Positions 8,176 to 17,114 of a DNA stretch of 64,000 nt are shown here, one piece after another (position 1 is the stretch's first letter; each line of letters opens with the position of its first letter). The DNA is from a gamma proteobacterium SCGC AAA076-P13 (GTDB lineage Bacteria; Pseudomonadota; Gammaproteobacteria; Magnimaribacterales; D2472), in NCBI GenBank assembly GCA_000384935.1, contig ARRA01000005.1:1-64000 (forward strand), read 5' to 3'. A model generated the notes under the pieces. That model had not been told where the DNA came from. It saw nothing but the letters and a program-made list of their open reading frames with translations, and did no database searches. The translations under genes and the position numbers were made by a program.

Positions 8176-8629
8176 CGCCCAAGTACTTTTTATCAAATAA
8201 ATAGCCACCAAAAGCTGTTCCAATTGCATATGCTAAAAAATAGCCATAAAACCCAACCGTGAAACTTAGGTATGGTTGAAGTATAGAAAACAGCATGCCA
8301 ACAGTCACAAAACCAAAACCGCCAGAAGCGGCAGTATAAAGGTAATATCTATGCATTAACTCATCTTGAGTCAGTAAAAATTTTTTTGAATAAATAATCG
8401 CAATGAACCAACAGATAATTATCATAGCCCTGATAATCGCAAATGATAGAGAGGTATCTGTATTTTCAAATATAGGTGGCCCAAAGATTCCGTCAACAGT
8501 ATTGAGATGCAAACCCCAGAACACTGCTCCTGTAAGAAAAAACCCGACAGACATGAGATAGTTTTTTTTATCTTCCTTGTTTAGGGAGCCAATCTTAATC
8601 CATGAACCCTTATGTGTAATTTTTGCCAT
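8165..8629 (-). CDS. Four-helix membrane protein paired with XRE regulator
   Basis: A 154-residue protein with an N-terminal soluble stretch (about 20 residues) followed by four predicted helices at about 25-45, 60-80, 95-115 and 122-142. I do not recognise the family securely. A membrane protein with a small XRE regulator encoded immediately downstream is a common bacterial arrangement (DUF2178-like pairs), but the function is unknown. It is the first gene of the minus-strand pair and diverges from the gene at 8755. Confidence 0.6.
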   Translation of the reverse strand: MAKITHKGSWIKIGSLNKEDKKNYLMSVGFFLTGAVFWGLHLNTVDGIFGPPIFENTDTSLSFAIIRAMIIICWFIAIIYSKKFLLTQDELMHRYYLYTAASGGFGFVTVGMLFSILQPYLSFTVGFYGYFLAYAIGTAFGGYLFDKKYLGDGE

Positions 8630-8642
8630 ACAAATAATTTAA

Positions 8643-8692
8643 TTTACTTGAAGCAAATATATTCCTTGGGTATTAATTTGTCAAGTTTACTT
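8643..8692. promoter_or_regulatory. Candidate operator: direct TTTACTT repeats and ACTTGA/TCAAGT inverted repeat
   Basis: In the 125-base divergent spacer upstream of the membrane protein/XRE pair, TTTACTT occurs at 8643-8649 and again at 8686-8692, 43 bases apart (about four helical turns). ACTTGA at 8646-8651 is the inverted match of TCAAGT at 8681-8686. This suits binding of two dimers of the small XRE protein, but it is a visual match only in AT-rich DNA. Confidence 0.3.
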
Positions 8693-8754
8693 TACATAAA
8701 TTAAACCCAGTATATTAATGAAATTTCGAACAAAAAGTGCAATACTTCAATTAA

Positions 8755-9441
8755 ATGACACCTTTAAATCTTCTTAGCTGGTCACATATCTTTATTGTTA
8801 TTGTATGTATTGCATCAATAATTTTTATTCCGCCTGCCTTTAAAAATACCTCTAATGCATCTCAGAAGAAGCTCATATTTTTTATAATATCGCTGATATT
8901 GATTAATCAAGGTATGGATTTATATAGAGAAGGGTACCTAGATGAGTGGAAGTTAGGCCTGCCTTTCCACTTATGTGATTTTTCATCTTTCTCAATTTTA
9001 ATTTATTTACTAACAAAAAAAAGAGATTTCTTTATATTTGCATTTTTCTTTGGAATAGCAGGAGCAGGAATGTCCATCCTTACTCCTGATACAGGGTATG
9101 GATTCCCTGCAGTAGCCTATATCCAAAACCAAATAGGACATACTGCAATTATACTGGGTGTGACTTACGCAATGGTTATAGATAATCAGAGGCCTTATCT
9201 TAAAGATGTGGCAAGGGCTTTAGGATTTGCAACATTCTTATTATTTATAATGTATGGGGTAAATTATTTATTAGGTCCTCCTGCAAATTACTGGTTTATA
9301 GTAGAAAAACCCACTGGAGAAAATGTAACTTCATTTATGAGGCCAGCTCCATTTCATATGATAGATATTTGGCTTCTTACAGTAGCCGTTTGCTACTTAA
9401 TATATTTACCTTATTATTTAAAAGATAGAAAAATAAAATAA
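8755..9441 (+). CDS. TIGR02206/YwaF-type integral membrane protein
   Basis: A 228-residue polytopic protein with about seven membrane helices. Family signatures are visible: GLPFHLCDFS at residues 69-78, FGIAGAGMSILTPD, and the PANYWF segment near residue 182. These fit the TIGR02206 (YwaF) family, whose function is not established. The ATG has no strong Shine-Dalgarno. The downstream acyltransferase starts 2 bases after the stop, so the two are probably co-transcribed, which hints at a lipid or envelope role. Confidence 0.75.
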   Translation: MTPLNLLSWSHIFIVIVCIASIIFIPPAFKNTSNASQKKLIFFIISLILINQGMDLYREGYLDEWKLGLPFHLCDFSSFSILIYLLTKKRDFFIFAFFFGIAGAGMSILTPDTGYGFPAVAYIQNQIGHTAIILGVTYAMVIDNQRPYLKDVARALGFATFLLFIMYGVNYLLGPPANYWFIVEKPTGENVTSFMRPAPFHMIDIWLLTVAVCYLIYLPYYLKDRKIK

Positions 9442-9443
9442 TT

Positions 9444-10067
9444 ATGGCAAAAAAACTAAACAAGATTGTTGATAGAAAACAAATACCATTTAAGTATAGA
9501 GCGCGCCGACCTAAAATTGTTCAATGGGCTGCAAGGCTATTCTTAAGATCTTTTAGATGGAAGGTGGAGGGAAAAATTCCATCTGTTCAAGGAAACGAAA
9601 ATCTAATAATAATTGCCGGACCTCATACATCTAACTGGGATGGTGTATTTGGATTTGCTGCGATTTTAGGGCTGGATGCAAAAATTAGTTTTTTTGGAAA
9701 ACACAGTCTTTTTGATCAACCCATCCTTGGCAGGTTTTTAAACTATATGGGCGGCATACCTGTTGATAAAACTAACCCAGGCAAGGGGTTAACAGAAATG
9801 GCAATCAAAAACATGCAAAAATTAAATGGATCGCTTATTGCTATGTCTCCAGAAGGAACCCGAGCGAAAACAGAAAAATTTAAAACTGGATTCCTGAGGA
9901 TAGCAAAAGCTGTAGAAGGAAAGATATTTTTGGCTTCATTTGATTTTGATAAAAAAAGAATTTTTTTAGACACTTTTTTTGATCCGTCAGGAGACAATGA
10001 ATTAGACCTTTCTTATGTAAAAGAATACTTCACGCAGTTCGGTGCAAAGCGCCCAGAAAACTATTAG
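9444..10067 (+). CDS. 1-acyl-sn-glycerol-3-phosphate acyltransferase-like protein
   Basis: A 207-residue PlsC-domain protein. The catalytic H-x4-D motif is HTSNWD at residues 61-66, and the substrate-binding block SPEGTR lies at about 135-140, with FFGKHSLF and GGIPVD between them. It is shorter than E. coli PlsC and lacks a clear membrane anchor, so it may act on another acyl acceptor than lysophosphatidate. It follows the YwaF-like gene by 2 bases. Its 3' end overlaps the convergent DUF885 gene by 4 bases. Confidence 0.85.
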   Translation: MAKKLNKIVDRKQIPFKYRARRPKIVQWAARLFLRSFRWKVEGKIPSVQGNENLIIIAGPHTSNWDGVFGFAAILGLDAKISFFGKHSLFDQPILGRFLNYMGGIPVDKTNPGKGLTEMAIKNMQKLNGSLIAMSPEGTRAKTEKFKTGFLRIAKAVEGKIFLASFDFDKKRIFLDTFFDPSGDNELDLSYVKEYFTQFGAKRPENY

Positions 10068-11896
10068 TTAGTTTCTAGGGATTCAGCAATCATTTCGTCA
10101 ACCATTTGCTCCACTATAAATAGTGGTGGATTCCCATTGTCTAAAACTGCAGAATGAAAATCTTTAATATTAAATTTATCACCAAGAGCATTCATTGCTT
10201 TTTCTCTTAGTTCTAGAATTTTAATCATGCCAACTTTATAGCTAAGAGCTTGACCAGGCCAAACAATATATCTTTCTATTTCTACTCGGCACTCAGTATC
10301 AGACATCCCAGTTTTTGCTTTCATGTAAGCAATAGCTTCTTCTCTTGTCCACTTCTTATAATGTATGCCGGTATCTACAACTAATCTCACAGCTCTAAAT
10401 ATCTCACTTTGTAAAATTCCAAGCTCGTCGAATGGATCTGGAGCCAGGCCAGCTTCAAGCGCTAATTGCTCAGAATAAAGAGCCCAGCCTTCAGAAAAGG
10501 CAGAAGTGCTATAGCCGAACCTTCTATATAAAGTTAGCTCATCATTTTCTAGTGAGTGTGCAATTTGATGATGATGTCCTGGTGTTGCCTCATGATAGGC
10601 AAGAGTTTTCATGCTGTATTTAGGCGTTTGCTTTATATCATAAAGATTCACATAAAAAGCACCTGGCCTACTACCATCAAGAGCTGGGGCCTGATACCAA
10701 CCGCCAGGGGCAGTTTTTTCTGAATATTCTGGAGCAGCTATGACAGTTACAGGCGCCTTTGGCATGGTATGGAAATACTCTTTAATACCTTCAGTAGCTT
10801 CAGTAACCATATTCATATAATCTTGAACTACAATCTCTTTTCTATCAGCAGTATCCGCATAGAGCATTGAAGGGTCTTCGTTTAACTCATTCATCAAAGC
10901 TCCTGAGGCTTTATTTGCATCGTAACCAAGAGAGACAAGAATCTCTTTCATTCTAGATGAAATTCTTGCCACCTCACTCAAACCCAAATCATGAATTTTT
11001 TGAGGACTATAATCTGTTGTTGTATATGAGCGTATTCGTAATTTATAGAATTCGTCCCCATCTGGTTGAGACCATATCCCATGATGAGGATTAGCCTTGT
11101 CTTTTGTTGAGATCATGAAATCCCTAAGCAACACAAAGCCAGGTGTAACACTTTTTTCTATAGATAATTTAAGGTCTGCATTAAGAGATGCAAGCTCATC
11201 GTCGTTTATATCTAATAACTCAGCTTTTTTATTAAATTGAGTAAAAAGAGGGTGCTCCTCAAGAGAATAATTTATTAATTCATTTAGCTGTTTTATTAAA
11301 TGAGCATATACAAACTTTGGTGCATATATCCCCTCAGCAGCTTGTCTCTCTAGCCAGCTTAATTGACCCAAATGAACATCCAACACAAGGTTTGTTCTTT
11401 TTATAAAATCTTTAGCTTCAGAAAGGCTTCTAATAGGATGCATATCACTCATAAAGCTAATTACATTATGATGCGCGCCACGAACTTGGTTCAATGGATA
11501 ATCATGATATGGAAATTCTTCTAATTGCCTTAAATTATTTTCAGTATCAAAAATAGCTATACTTTTAGTAATTTTTTGATTATCAGTTAAAGAGTTATCT
11601 TTATATTTATTTAATATCTTAAGAGTTTTCTTTACATCTTTAATGTCAGCCTGAAGATCCTCAGGGTTTGGTATTGAGAGCTTAGAATTATGTTTTGTAA
11701 TCCAATTGAATTGATCAAATATTCCAATATACGTCAAAGACTCAGGGGAGTCGGCCATGCCTGTTAACAACTCTTTACCTAAAAAGTGATCAATGGAGGC
11801 TGGCTTCATTAAAAATAAATTTGCTAGATATAAAGAGCACAGACTTACTCCAAAAACCGCTATCAAACCTATTGCTTTAAAAAATCTTTTAATCAT
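10064..11896 (-). CDS. DUF885 family putative metallohydrolase, exported
   Basis: A 610-residue DUF885 protein. The N-terminal hydrophobic stretch at residues 8-29 is a signal peptide or anchor. The family signature HEATPGHHHQ lies near residue 435, and the C-terminal GQALSYKVGM segment is also typical. The histidine/glutamate cluster suggests a metal site, and family members are treated as M32-like carboxypeptidases or hydrolases, though few have been tested. It is transcribed alone and overlaps the acyltransferase stop by 4 bases. The 138-base divergent spacer upstream (11897-12034) is AT-rich and holds no gene. Confidence 0.82.
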   Translation of the reverse strand: MIKRFFKAIGLIAVFGVSLCSLYLANLFLMKPASIDHFLGKELLTGMADSPESLTYIGIFDQFNWITKHNSKLSIPNPEDLQADIKDVKKTLKILNKYKDNSLTDNQKITKSIAIFDTENNLRQLEEFPYHDYPLNQVRGAHHNVISFMSDMHPIRSLSEAKDFIKRTNLVLDVHLGQLSWLERQAAEGIYAPKFVYAHLIKQLNELINYSLEEHPLFTQFNKKAELLDINDDELASLNADLKLSIEKSVTPGFVLLRDFMISTKDKANPHHGIWSQPDGDEFYKLRIRSYTTTDYSPQKIHDLGLSEVARISSRMKEILVSLGYDANKASGALMNELNEDPSMLYADTADRKEIVVQDYMNMVTEATEGIKEYFHTMPKAPVTVIAAPEYSEKTAPGGWYQAPALDGSRPGAFYVNLYDIKQTPKYSMKTLAYHEATPGHHHQIAHSLENDELTLYRRFGYSTSAFSEGWALYSEQLALEAGLAPDPFDELGILQSEIFRAVRLVVDTGIHYKKWTREEAIAYMKAKTGMSDTECRVEIERYIVWPGQALSYKVGMIKILELREKAMNALGDKFNIKDFHSAVLDNGNPPLFIVEQMVDEMIAESLETN

Positions 11897-12034
11897 CTGT
11901 TTATCCTCTTTAATATTTTGGTCTTATCTATGAGCGTTTTATAATATTTTTATATCAACATAGATAACAAATTAGTCTCAATAATTATATATTTTTTTGC
12001 TAAACTCTTCTTTATTAATAATTTAGGTTAAAAA

Positions 12035-12724
12035 ATGACAGATTCTTTGGCAACGCTAACTCAACAGGATGATATTTCCATAATAACTTTAGATGATGGC
12101 AAGGCTAATGTTTTTTCAGAAGAAATGACTCAGGCTATTAATGATTGTTTGGATCAAGTTCCAACAGAAAGTGGTTCTTTAATAATTACCGGAAGACCTG
12201 GAATGTTTTCAGCTGGGTTTGATTTAAAAGTCATTAGTTCGGGTGATATACCTAAAATTAAAAAAATGTCACTAAGTGGATTTAAGTTATTGTCACGAAT
12301 TTTTTCTTTTCCAAGGCCAATAGTTGCTGCTTGCTCGGGGCATGGCATAGCCTTAGGAACTTTCTTGCTATGCTGTTGTGATTATAGACTTGGAGTAAAG
12401 GGTGAGTTTCTATTGGGCGCAAATGAGATGAGAACCAATATGGTTATACCAACACCAATTTTGGAGTTAATAAAATTTAGAGTTTCACCATCACACAAAT
12501 ATAGATCTATTTTAGGAGCAGAAATGTACCCTCTTGAGAAAGCAATAGATGCAGGACTCATGGACCAAGTTGTGGATCCAGACAAGTTAATGGAAGCAGC
12601 AATGGAAAAAGCCAAAGACTTAGCGACAATGGGGCACCCTAGTTACACGCTCACCAAAGCACTGTATATAAAAGATGTTGCAGATAGCATTGATAGTGCA
12701 ATTAAAGATCTAGAAACTCAGTAA
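12035..12724 (+). CDS. Crotonase / enoyl-CoA hydratase-isomerase family protein
   Basis: A 229-residue crotonase-fold protein. The CoA and oxyanion region is seen as FSAGFDLKVI, and the second oxyanion block as ACSGHGIALGTFLLCCCDYR. The usual glutamates of enoyl-CoA hydratase are not in the expected positions (LLGANEMRTNM replaces the catalytic loop). The exact reaction (hydration, isomerisation or hydrolysis) is therefore open. It is shorter than the typical 255-260 residues. A GNAT gene follows after 13 bases. Confidence 0.8.
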   Translation: MTDSLATLTQQDDISIITLDDGKANVFSEEMTQAINDCLDQVPTESGSLIITGRPGMFSAGFDLKVISSGDIPKIKKMSLSGFKLLSRIFSFPRPIVAACSGHGIALGTFLLCCCDYRLGVKGEFLLGANEMRTNMVIPTPILELIKFRVSPSHKYRSILGAEMYPLEKAIDAGLMDQVVDPDKLMEAAMEKAKDLATMGHPSYTLTKALYIKDVADSIDSAIKDLETQ

Positions 12725-12737
12725 TTGTTCTTAACTT

Positions 12738-13244
12738 ATGATACAGGGATCTAATTTAGAATTAGCTTTATTTAGTGATGTTCCTGAGCAAGATACATTA
12801 GAAACCCTCTACGATCTAAATCAAGAAAATACACCCGAGGTTGGTAGCCTATCTTCAGTAAATGAACTTAGAAGCCTAATACAATTAAGTGCACTAAATT
12901 TTTTTGTTTTAAATGAAGAAGAGATTATTGGCTTCATAATCTGTTTTAGAGAAGGGTCTAAATACCATTCACCAAACTATAAGTTTTTTAGCGATTGCGA
13001 AAATAAATTTCTTTATATAGATAGGGTTGTTATAAAAAAAGAATACAGAAGAATGGGAGCAGGGACTCTTTTATATAACCATCTAAGCAAAGTAGCAAAT
13101 CTTGAAAACTTACCCATTTGTTGCGAGGTTAATACAAACCCTATTAATCAAATATCATTAAACTTTCATTCTAAAAATAAATATATCAAAGTTGGACAAG
13201 GGTATTTCGATGATCATTCGGTAGCCTACCTAAAGAGGAAATAA
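12738..13244 (+). CDS. GNAT-family N-acetyltransferase
   Basis: A 168-residue acetyltransferase. The acetyl-CoA binding motif A is VIKKEYRRMGAGTLLYNHL (R/Q-x-x-G-x-G/A form, residues about 94-112). Strands before it (FLYIDRVVI) and the C-terminal FHSKNKYIKVGQGYF are standard GNAT features. The acceptor is unknown. It is close behind the crotonase gene and probably in the same transcript. Confidence 0.82.
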   Translation: MIQGSNLELALFSDVPEQDTLETLYDLNQENTPEVGSLSSVNELRSLIQLSALNFFVLNEEEIIGFIICFREGSKYHSPNYKFFSDCENKFLYIDRVVIKKEYRRMGAGTLLYNHLSKVANLENLPICCEVNTNPINQISLNFHSKNKYIKVGQGYFDDHSVAYLKRK

Positions 13245-13291
13245 TTCTAGAACTGTGTATTATTAATACTTAATTAATTTACTTATAGCTT

Positions 13292-14176
13292 ATGCTTCTA
13301 GAAACAACTCTGTTATTTAAAACAATGCTGATACTATCTGCCCAACTTTCTGTTGTGCTAGGCGGATGCTTTTATTTCATAAAAGGCGCTAAAAAAGCAT
13401 ACAAAACTGACTCTACTTTTTTGGGGATGTCCTTTAAGGGATCAATGAACATGAAGAGGCAGCTCGACCTAATTCCCTACTTTAAGCCACCCTTAGAGTA
13501 CCCAATGAAGATGTTTAAAAAAATAGAGGAAGCATATAACCCAGAAACAAAGCAATTGGATCCAGCTTATGATGATTCACAGGAAGCCAAAAATAGAGAT
13601 GAAGTTCTTCTGTTTTTAAAAGATGGTTATACATACGCACACGGCGGTAATTGGATATATTCTATCTATGTATTGTGGGCTATAGCACTTTTTTCCACTG
13701 TCTTTTTTGCATCGACAGGTATAAATATTTATGTAGGCATGGCCTTATTCACTCTTCAAAGCGTATTTTTTGGACCTTTTCTTGGCTTGATAATGCTTGA
13801 GATGGACGAGAACGATGGCTATAAAGCATTAAAAATTGTATTTCTTGTGACCTTGCTTACAGGTTTCGTTGGCTATAGTGATATTTATTCATTTTCAGAT
13901 AATAATTTTTTAGCAGCTTTCTTACTATTTTCTTTATTAGCGCTCATTATCTTTGAATTCATTAGGGCAATAAGGGGACTTTCTAGAAAGGCTATTAAGG
14001 CAAAAGCTATTTTTGGAGCATTTATTTTTTCACTATTTTTACTTTTTGATTTTAATTTAATTGCCAAGGGCGAATATATGTCAAATAACTGGGACTCTGC
14101 GTTTGAATTGGCTTTTACAATTTATCTAGATATGATTAACTTATTGCTTGAAATATTAGAGGCAATGGATAGCTAA
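13292..14176 (+). CDS. Divergent Bax inhibitor-1 (TMBIM/YccA-like) membrane protein
   Basis: A 294-residue protein with seven predicted helices (about 8-28, 122-142, 145-170, 178-195, 203-222, 234-255, 268-290). The C-terminal third matches the BI-1 family: FGAFIFSLFLLFD, then TIYLDMINLLLEILE. Asp253 and Asp280 fall where BI-1 proteins such as B. subtilis YetJ carry their di-aspartyl pH sensor. BI-1 proteins are calcium or proton leak channels; bacterial YccA also modulates FtsH. Unlike the compact family plan, about 90 soluble residues separate helix 1 from helix 2. I regard family membership as likely and the role as inferred. Confidence 0.65.
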   Translation: MLLETTLLFKTMLILSAQLSVVLGGCFYFIKGAKKAYKTDSTFLGMSFKGSMNMKRQLDLIPYFKPPLEYPMKMFKKIEEAYNPETKQLDPAYDDSQEAKNRDEVLLFLKDGYTYAHGGNWIYSIYVLWAIALFSTVFFASTGINIYVGMALFTLQSVFFGPFLGLIMLEMDENDGYKALKIVFLVTLLTGFVGYSDIYSFSDNNFLAAFLLFSLLALIIFEFIRAIRGLSRKAIKAKAIFGAFIFSLFLLFDFNLIAKGEYMSNNWDSAFELAFTIYLDMINLLLEILEAMDS

Positions 14177-14195
14177 CTATTAAGTAGGAAAAATT

Positions 14196-14402
14196 ATGGC
14201 AACTTATAAATGTGAAAAGTGCGGGATGTCAGTAAATGCATCTTGTGGAGAATGTAATGAACCTCTCGTGAATGGCATGCTAGATTTGGATGATGGAAGC
14301 CAGGTTCAGGTATCAACATGCCAAGTATCATCATGTTCAAACGAAAATGGCAAAATTAAATCGCCATTATGTTGTGGAAACGATATGAGTTGTACTATCT
14401 AG
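14196..14402 (+). CDS. Cys-rich mini-protein, putative zinc ribbon
   Basis: A 68-residue protein with nine cysteines. The N-terminal CEKCG and CGECN pairs (residues 6-9 and 17-20) make a zinc-ribbon knuckle pattern. Three more pairs or singles follow (TCQVSSC, LCCGNDMSC). No family is recognised for certain. It follows the BI-1-like gene by 19 bases with a GGAAA Shine-Dalgarno. It may bind zinc or another metal. Confidence 0.65.
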   Translation: MATYKCEKCGMSVNASCGECNEPLVNGMLDLDDGSQVQVSTCQVSSCSNENGKIKSPLCCGNDMSCTI

Positions 14403-14414
14403 TTAATCTAACTT

Positions 14415-14444
14415 AGATCAGCCCAGAGAATTCCAGGCTGATCT
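14415..14444. terminator. Hairpin between convergent genes
   Basis: AGATCAGCC at 14415-14423 pairs perfectly with GGCTGATCT at 14436-14444 around a 12-base loop. It sits in the 53-base gap between the convergent Cys-rich and PDZ lipoprotein genes, the expected place for a bidirectional terminator. No long T tract follows on either strand, so efficiency is uncertain. Confidence 0.55.
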
Positions 14445-14455
14445 GATATAAGCCA

Positions 14456-15190
14456 TTATCTTGTGATTGAATAGCCTTGTTGCTCCAACACAAATCTATC
14501 TTCAGTCAAATTGGCAACCCTTGATACTTTTCCTTCATCATTGAATACGAATCTAGTTGCAGTGTAAGCATTTGCTTCAATACCAGTTGCGTCTTCTGTG
14601 AACTTAGCCCAACTTAATACCCAAACAACACCGTCATTTGTAACAGACTTTTCAATTACATTAAATTCTTCTGGACCCCACCCTTCAGCATCACCTTCTG
14701 TCATAGTTTCAAGCATTTGTGACTTCGAAGACATTTGTCTTACAGCGCCCCTGGCAACTGAAACCGAGACCAGCTCATCATTTCTTAAGACAACAGCATC
14801 AATCTCTTCACCGGGCTTGCCCCTGAAACCTAGTCTATTTCTATTGTCATCAGTTACTCTTACTCCTGCAACCTCAACAAAAGAATCTCCAACTTCCAGC
14901 GATTTAGATGCAGGACTATCAGGGATAATGCTGCCTACAGTCATTCCTGACTCGTCAGGATTCCATATAAAGCCCATGCCGACATATCTGTCTCCAGCAA
15001 TAACTCCGTCTTCAGCCATATTTTTTTCCACCATTTCGATTGCCTCAGCTTTGCTGGAATTTGCAGCCATAAGCCAAGCCTCAGCAAGATCCATTCGATC
15101 TTGATGGTTATTTGCTGAATCGTTATTCACATTGCATGCAGCTAAAGAAATTAGTGCAAAACAAGCAAAAAAAGTTTTGTAATTATTCAT
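14456..15190 (-). CDS. PDZ-domain lipoprotein
   Basis: A 244-residue predicted lipoprotein: signal peptide with lipobox LAAC and Cys19 as the lipidation site. Residues about 70-145 form a PDZ-like fold, with GMGFIWNPDE, then PASKSLEVGDSFVEVAGV, then RGKPGEEIDAVVLRN. The C-terminal half resembles a SnoaL/NTF2-type fold (EEFNVIEKSV to RVANLTEDRF), but this is tentative. It is likely periplasmic, tethered to a membrane, with an unknown partner. It has its own upstream region and ends at the 14415-14444 hairpin. Confidence 0.7.
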   Translation of the reverse strand: MNNYKTFFACFALISLAACNVNNDSANNHQDRMDLAEAWLMAANSSKAEAIEMVEKNMAEDGVIAGDRYVGMGFIWNPDESGMTVGSIIPDSPASKSLEVGDSFVEVAGVRVTDDNRNRLGFRGKPGEEIDAVVLRNDELVSVSVARGAVRQMSSKSQMLETMTEGDAEGWGPEEFNVIEKSVTNDGVVWVLSWAKFTEDATGIEANAYTATRFVFNDEGKVSRVANLTEDRFVLEQQGYSITR

Positions 15191-15240
15191 GTTCTCTCCA
15201 TATAAATTAAATTAAGTATTAAATTAGTTTATATTTTTTA

Positions 15241-15259
15241 GAGGACAAAGAAAGCCCTC
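15241..15259 (-). terminator. Short hairpin downstream of typA
   Basis: GAGGAC at 15241-15246 and GCCCTC at 15254-15259 form a six-pair stem (one G-U pair) with a seven-base loop, 25 bases after the typA stop. It lacks a clear U tract, so it is a weak terminator candidate. Confidence 0.35.
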
Positions 15260-15283
15260 AAAGGCAAATTATAAAAAGATTCT

Positions 15284-17074
15284 TTAAGTTCTAACTCTAC
15301 CTTTTTTTCTCATGCGAATAGATTCTGGAGTTACCTCTACAAGCTCATCATCTTCAATGAATTCTAAAGCCTGCTCTAAAGTATGTTTTATATGAGTAAC
15401 AAGGATAAGATTTTCATCAGTTCCTGCAGCTCTAATATTATTTAGTTGCTTAGCTTTTGTTGGGTTTACTGGAAGATCGTTGTCCCTTGAATGCAACCCA
15501 ACTATCTGACCTATATAAACTTCATTACCGTGACCTAAGAACAGCTTTCCTCTATTTTGAAGATTAAACAAAGCATAAGCCAAAGTTTTACCTGCAGTCA
15601 TAGAATACATGACCCCATTATTCCTTTTGGCTAGTTCACCGGCTTTTACTGGACCGTAATGATCAAAAACACTAGTCATGATTCCAGATCCGCTAGTGAT
15701 AGTTAGAAAGTGTGATCTAAACCCTATAATTCCTCTGGATGGAGCTATAAACTCTAATTTAACCCTTCCTTTGCCATCTGATTCCATGCTTTGGAGCTCA
15801 GCTTTTCTTGGACCAAGCTCTTCCATAACCGAACCTTGATGCATTTCTTCAACATCAATAACTATTTGCTCAAAAGGCTCATGGATTTCTCCATCTACCT
15901 CTTTTTGAATAACTTGAGGCTTAGAAATGCCTAATTCAAAACCTTCCCTTCTCATAGTTTCGATTAATACAGATAAATGTAATTCACCCCTACCTGAAAC
16001 AATAAATTTATCTGGAGATTCACCTTGAACTACCTTCAGCGCTACATTTGATATTAATTCTTTATCCAGTCTCTCTTTTATATTTCTTGAAGTAACAAAT
16101 TTTCCTTCTTTTCCTGCAAAGGGTGAATCATTAACTTGGAAGGTCATGCTAACCGTAGGCTCATCAACTGAAAGAGCGGGAAGTGCCTCAACATCAGAAG
16201 GCGCACAAATAGTATCTGAGATATTTAATTTATCTATTCCTGTAATACAAACAATTGAACCAGCCTCTGCCTCTGTAACTTCTACTCTGTCTAAGCCTTC
16301 ATAGCCCATAACTTGAAGCACTTTTCCTTTCCTAGTGTTGCCATCTCTATCAACAACGATTACTTGATCATTTGGCTTTACTACACCTCTTTTAATTCTT
16401 CCTATTCCAATAACACCTACATAGCTATTACTGTCTAAGGCACTTATTTGTAACTGCAGAGGCCCATCAACATTAACCTCTGGAGCAGGGACTTTGTCTA
16501 ATATCATTTGTAATAGAGGAGTCATGTCATCATTCATATTTTCAGGCTCTAGTCCTGCAATTCCTTCAATAGCCGATGCATAAATAACTGGGAAATCTAG
16601 CTGCTCGTCAGTTCCGCCCAGCCTGTCAAATAAGTCAAAGACTTGATCAAGAACCCAATGAGGTCTTGCATCAGGCCTATCAACCTTATTAATTACAACA
16701 ATAGGTTTTAAGCCTTTTTCAAAAGCTTTTTGAGTAACAAATCTTGTTTGTGGCATTGGGCCGTCAACAGCATCAACCAATAAGAGAACTGAATCAACCA
16801 TAGATAGGGCTCTTTCAACCTCACCACCAAAATCAGCATGGCCTGGAGTATCCACAATATTAATTAAATGGTCATTCCAAATAATTGAAGTATTTTTAGC
16901 TGTTATGGTTATTCCTCTTTCTTTTTCTTGATCGTTTGAGTCCATTATCCTTTCTGAACCAATATTTTTTCTATCAAGGGTTCCAGATTGGCCTAAAAGT
17001 TTATCTACAAGAGTAGTTTTACCATGATCAACGTGGGCAATAATTGCTATATTTCGAAGGTTATTTATGTCCAT
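15284..17074 (-). CDS. typA: Ribosome-binding GTPase TypA/BipA
   Basis: A 596-residue translational GTPase. It shows the G1 loop AHVDHGKTT, the G2 switch with ERGITI, G3 [14 protein letters not shown] and G4 NKVDRPDAR, followed by EF-G-like domains. The BipA-specific C-terminus ends in [10 protein letters not shown]. BipA binds the 70S ribosome and helps 50S assembly and stress or cold adaptation. The length fits the family (about 600). It is a single minus-strand gene, divergent from the M20 amidohydrolase with a 40-base spacer. Confidence 0.96.
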   Translation of the reverse strand: MDINNLRNIAIIAHVDHGKTTLVDKLLGQSGTLDRKNIGSERIMDSNDQEKERGITITAKNTSIIWNDHLINIVDTPGHADFGGEVERALSMVDSVLLLVDAVDGPMPQTRFVTQKAFEKGLKPIVVINKVDRPDARPHWVLDQVFDLFDRLGGTDEQLDFPVIYASAIEGIAGLEPENMNDDMTPLLQMILDKVPAPEVNVDGPLQLQISALDSNSYVGVIGIGRIKRGVVKPNDQVIVVDRDGNTRKGKVLQVMGYEGLDRVEVTEAEAGSIVCITGIDKLNISDTICAPSDVEALPALSVDEPTVSMTFQVNDSPFAGKEGKFVTSRNIKERLDKELISNVALKVVQGESPDKFIVSGRGELHLSVLIETMRREGFELGISKPQVIQKEVDGEIHEPFEQIVIDVEEMHQGSVMEELGPRKAELQSMESDGKGRVKLEFIAPSRGIIGFRSHFLTITSGSGIMTSVFDHYGPVKAGELAKRNNGVMYSMTAGKTLAYALFNLQNRGKLFLGHGNEVYIGQIVGLHSRDNDLPVNPTKAKQLNNIRAAGTDENLILVTHIKHTLEQALEFIEDDELVEVTPESIRMRKKGRVRT

Positions 17075-17102
17075 GGTATTAGTGTTTTAAAAAAGGGGGG
17101 AT

Positions 17103-17108
17103 TATAAT
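17103..17108 (+). promoter_or_regulatory. -10 TATAAT close to the M20 start; leaderless candidate
   Basis: A perfect TATAAT ends 6 bases before the ATG at 17115, so transcription would begin at about the start codon. There is no Shine-Dalgarno at the right distance (the G run at 17095-17100 lies upstream of the hexamer). No good -35 is seen. Confidence 0.45.
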
Positions 17109-17114
17109 CTTAAA

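Noticed and set aside
7981..8629. Reading the XRE regulator and membrane protein as a toxin-antitoxin pair
   Set aside because: The membrane protein is 154 residues with four helices, not a small toxin, and no toxin family is recognised.
14598..15104. A 168-residue open frame on the plus strand inside the PDZ lipoprotein gene
   Set aside because: It is a shadow of the minus-strand gene: its serine- and threonine-rich, low-information sequence mirrors the true gene, and no start signal precedes it.
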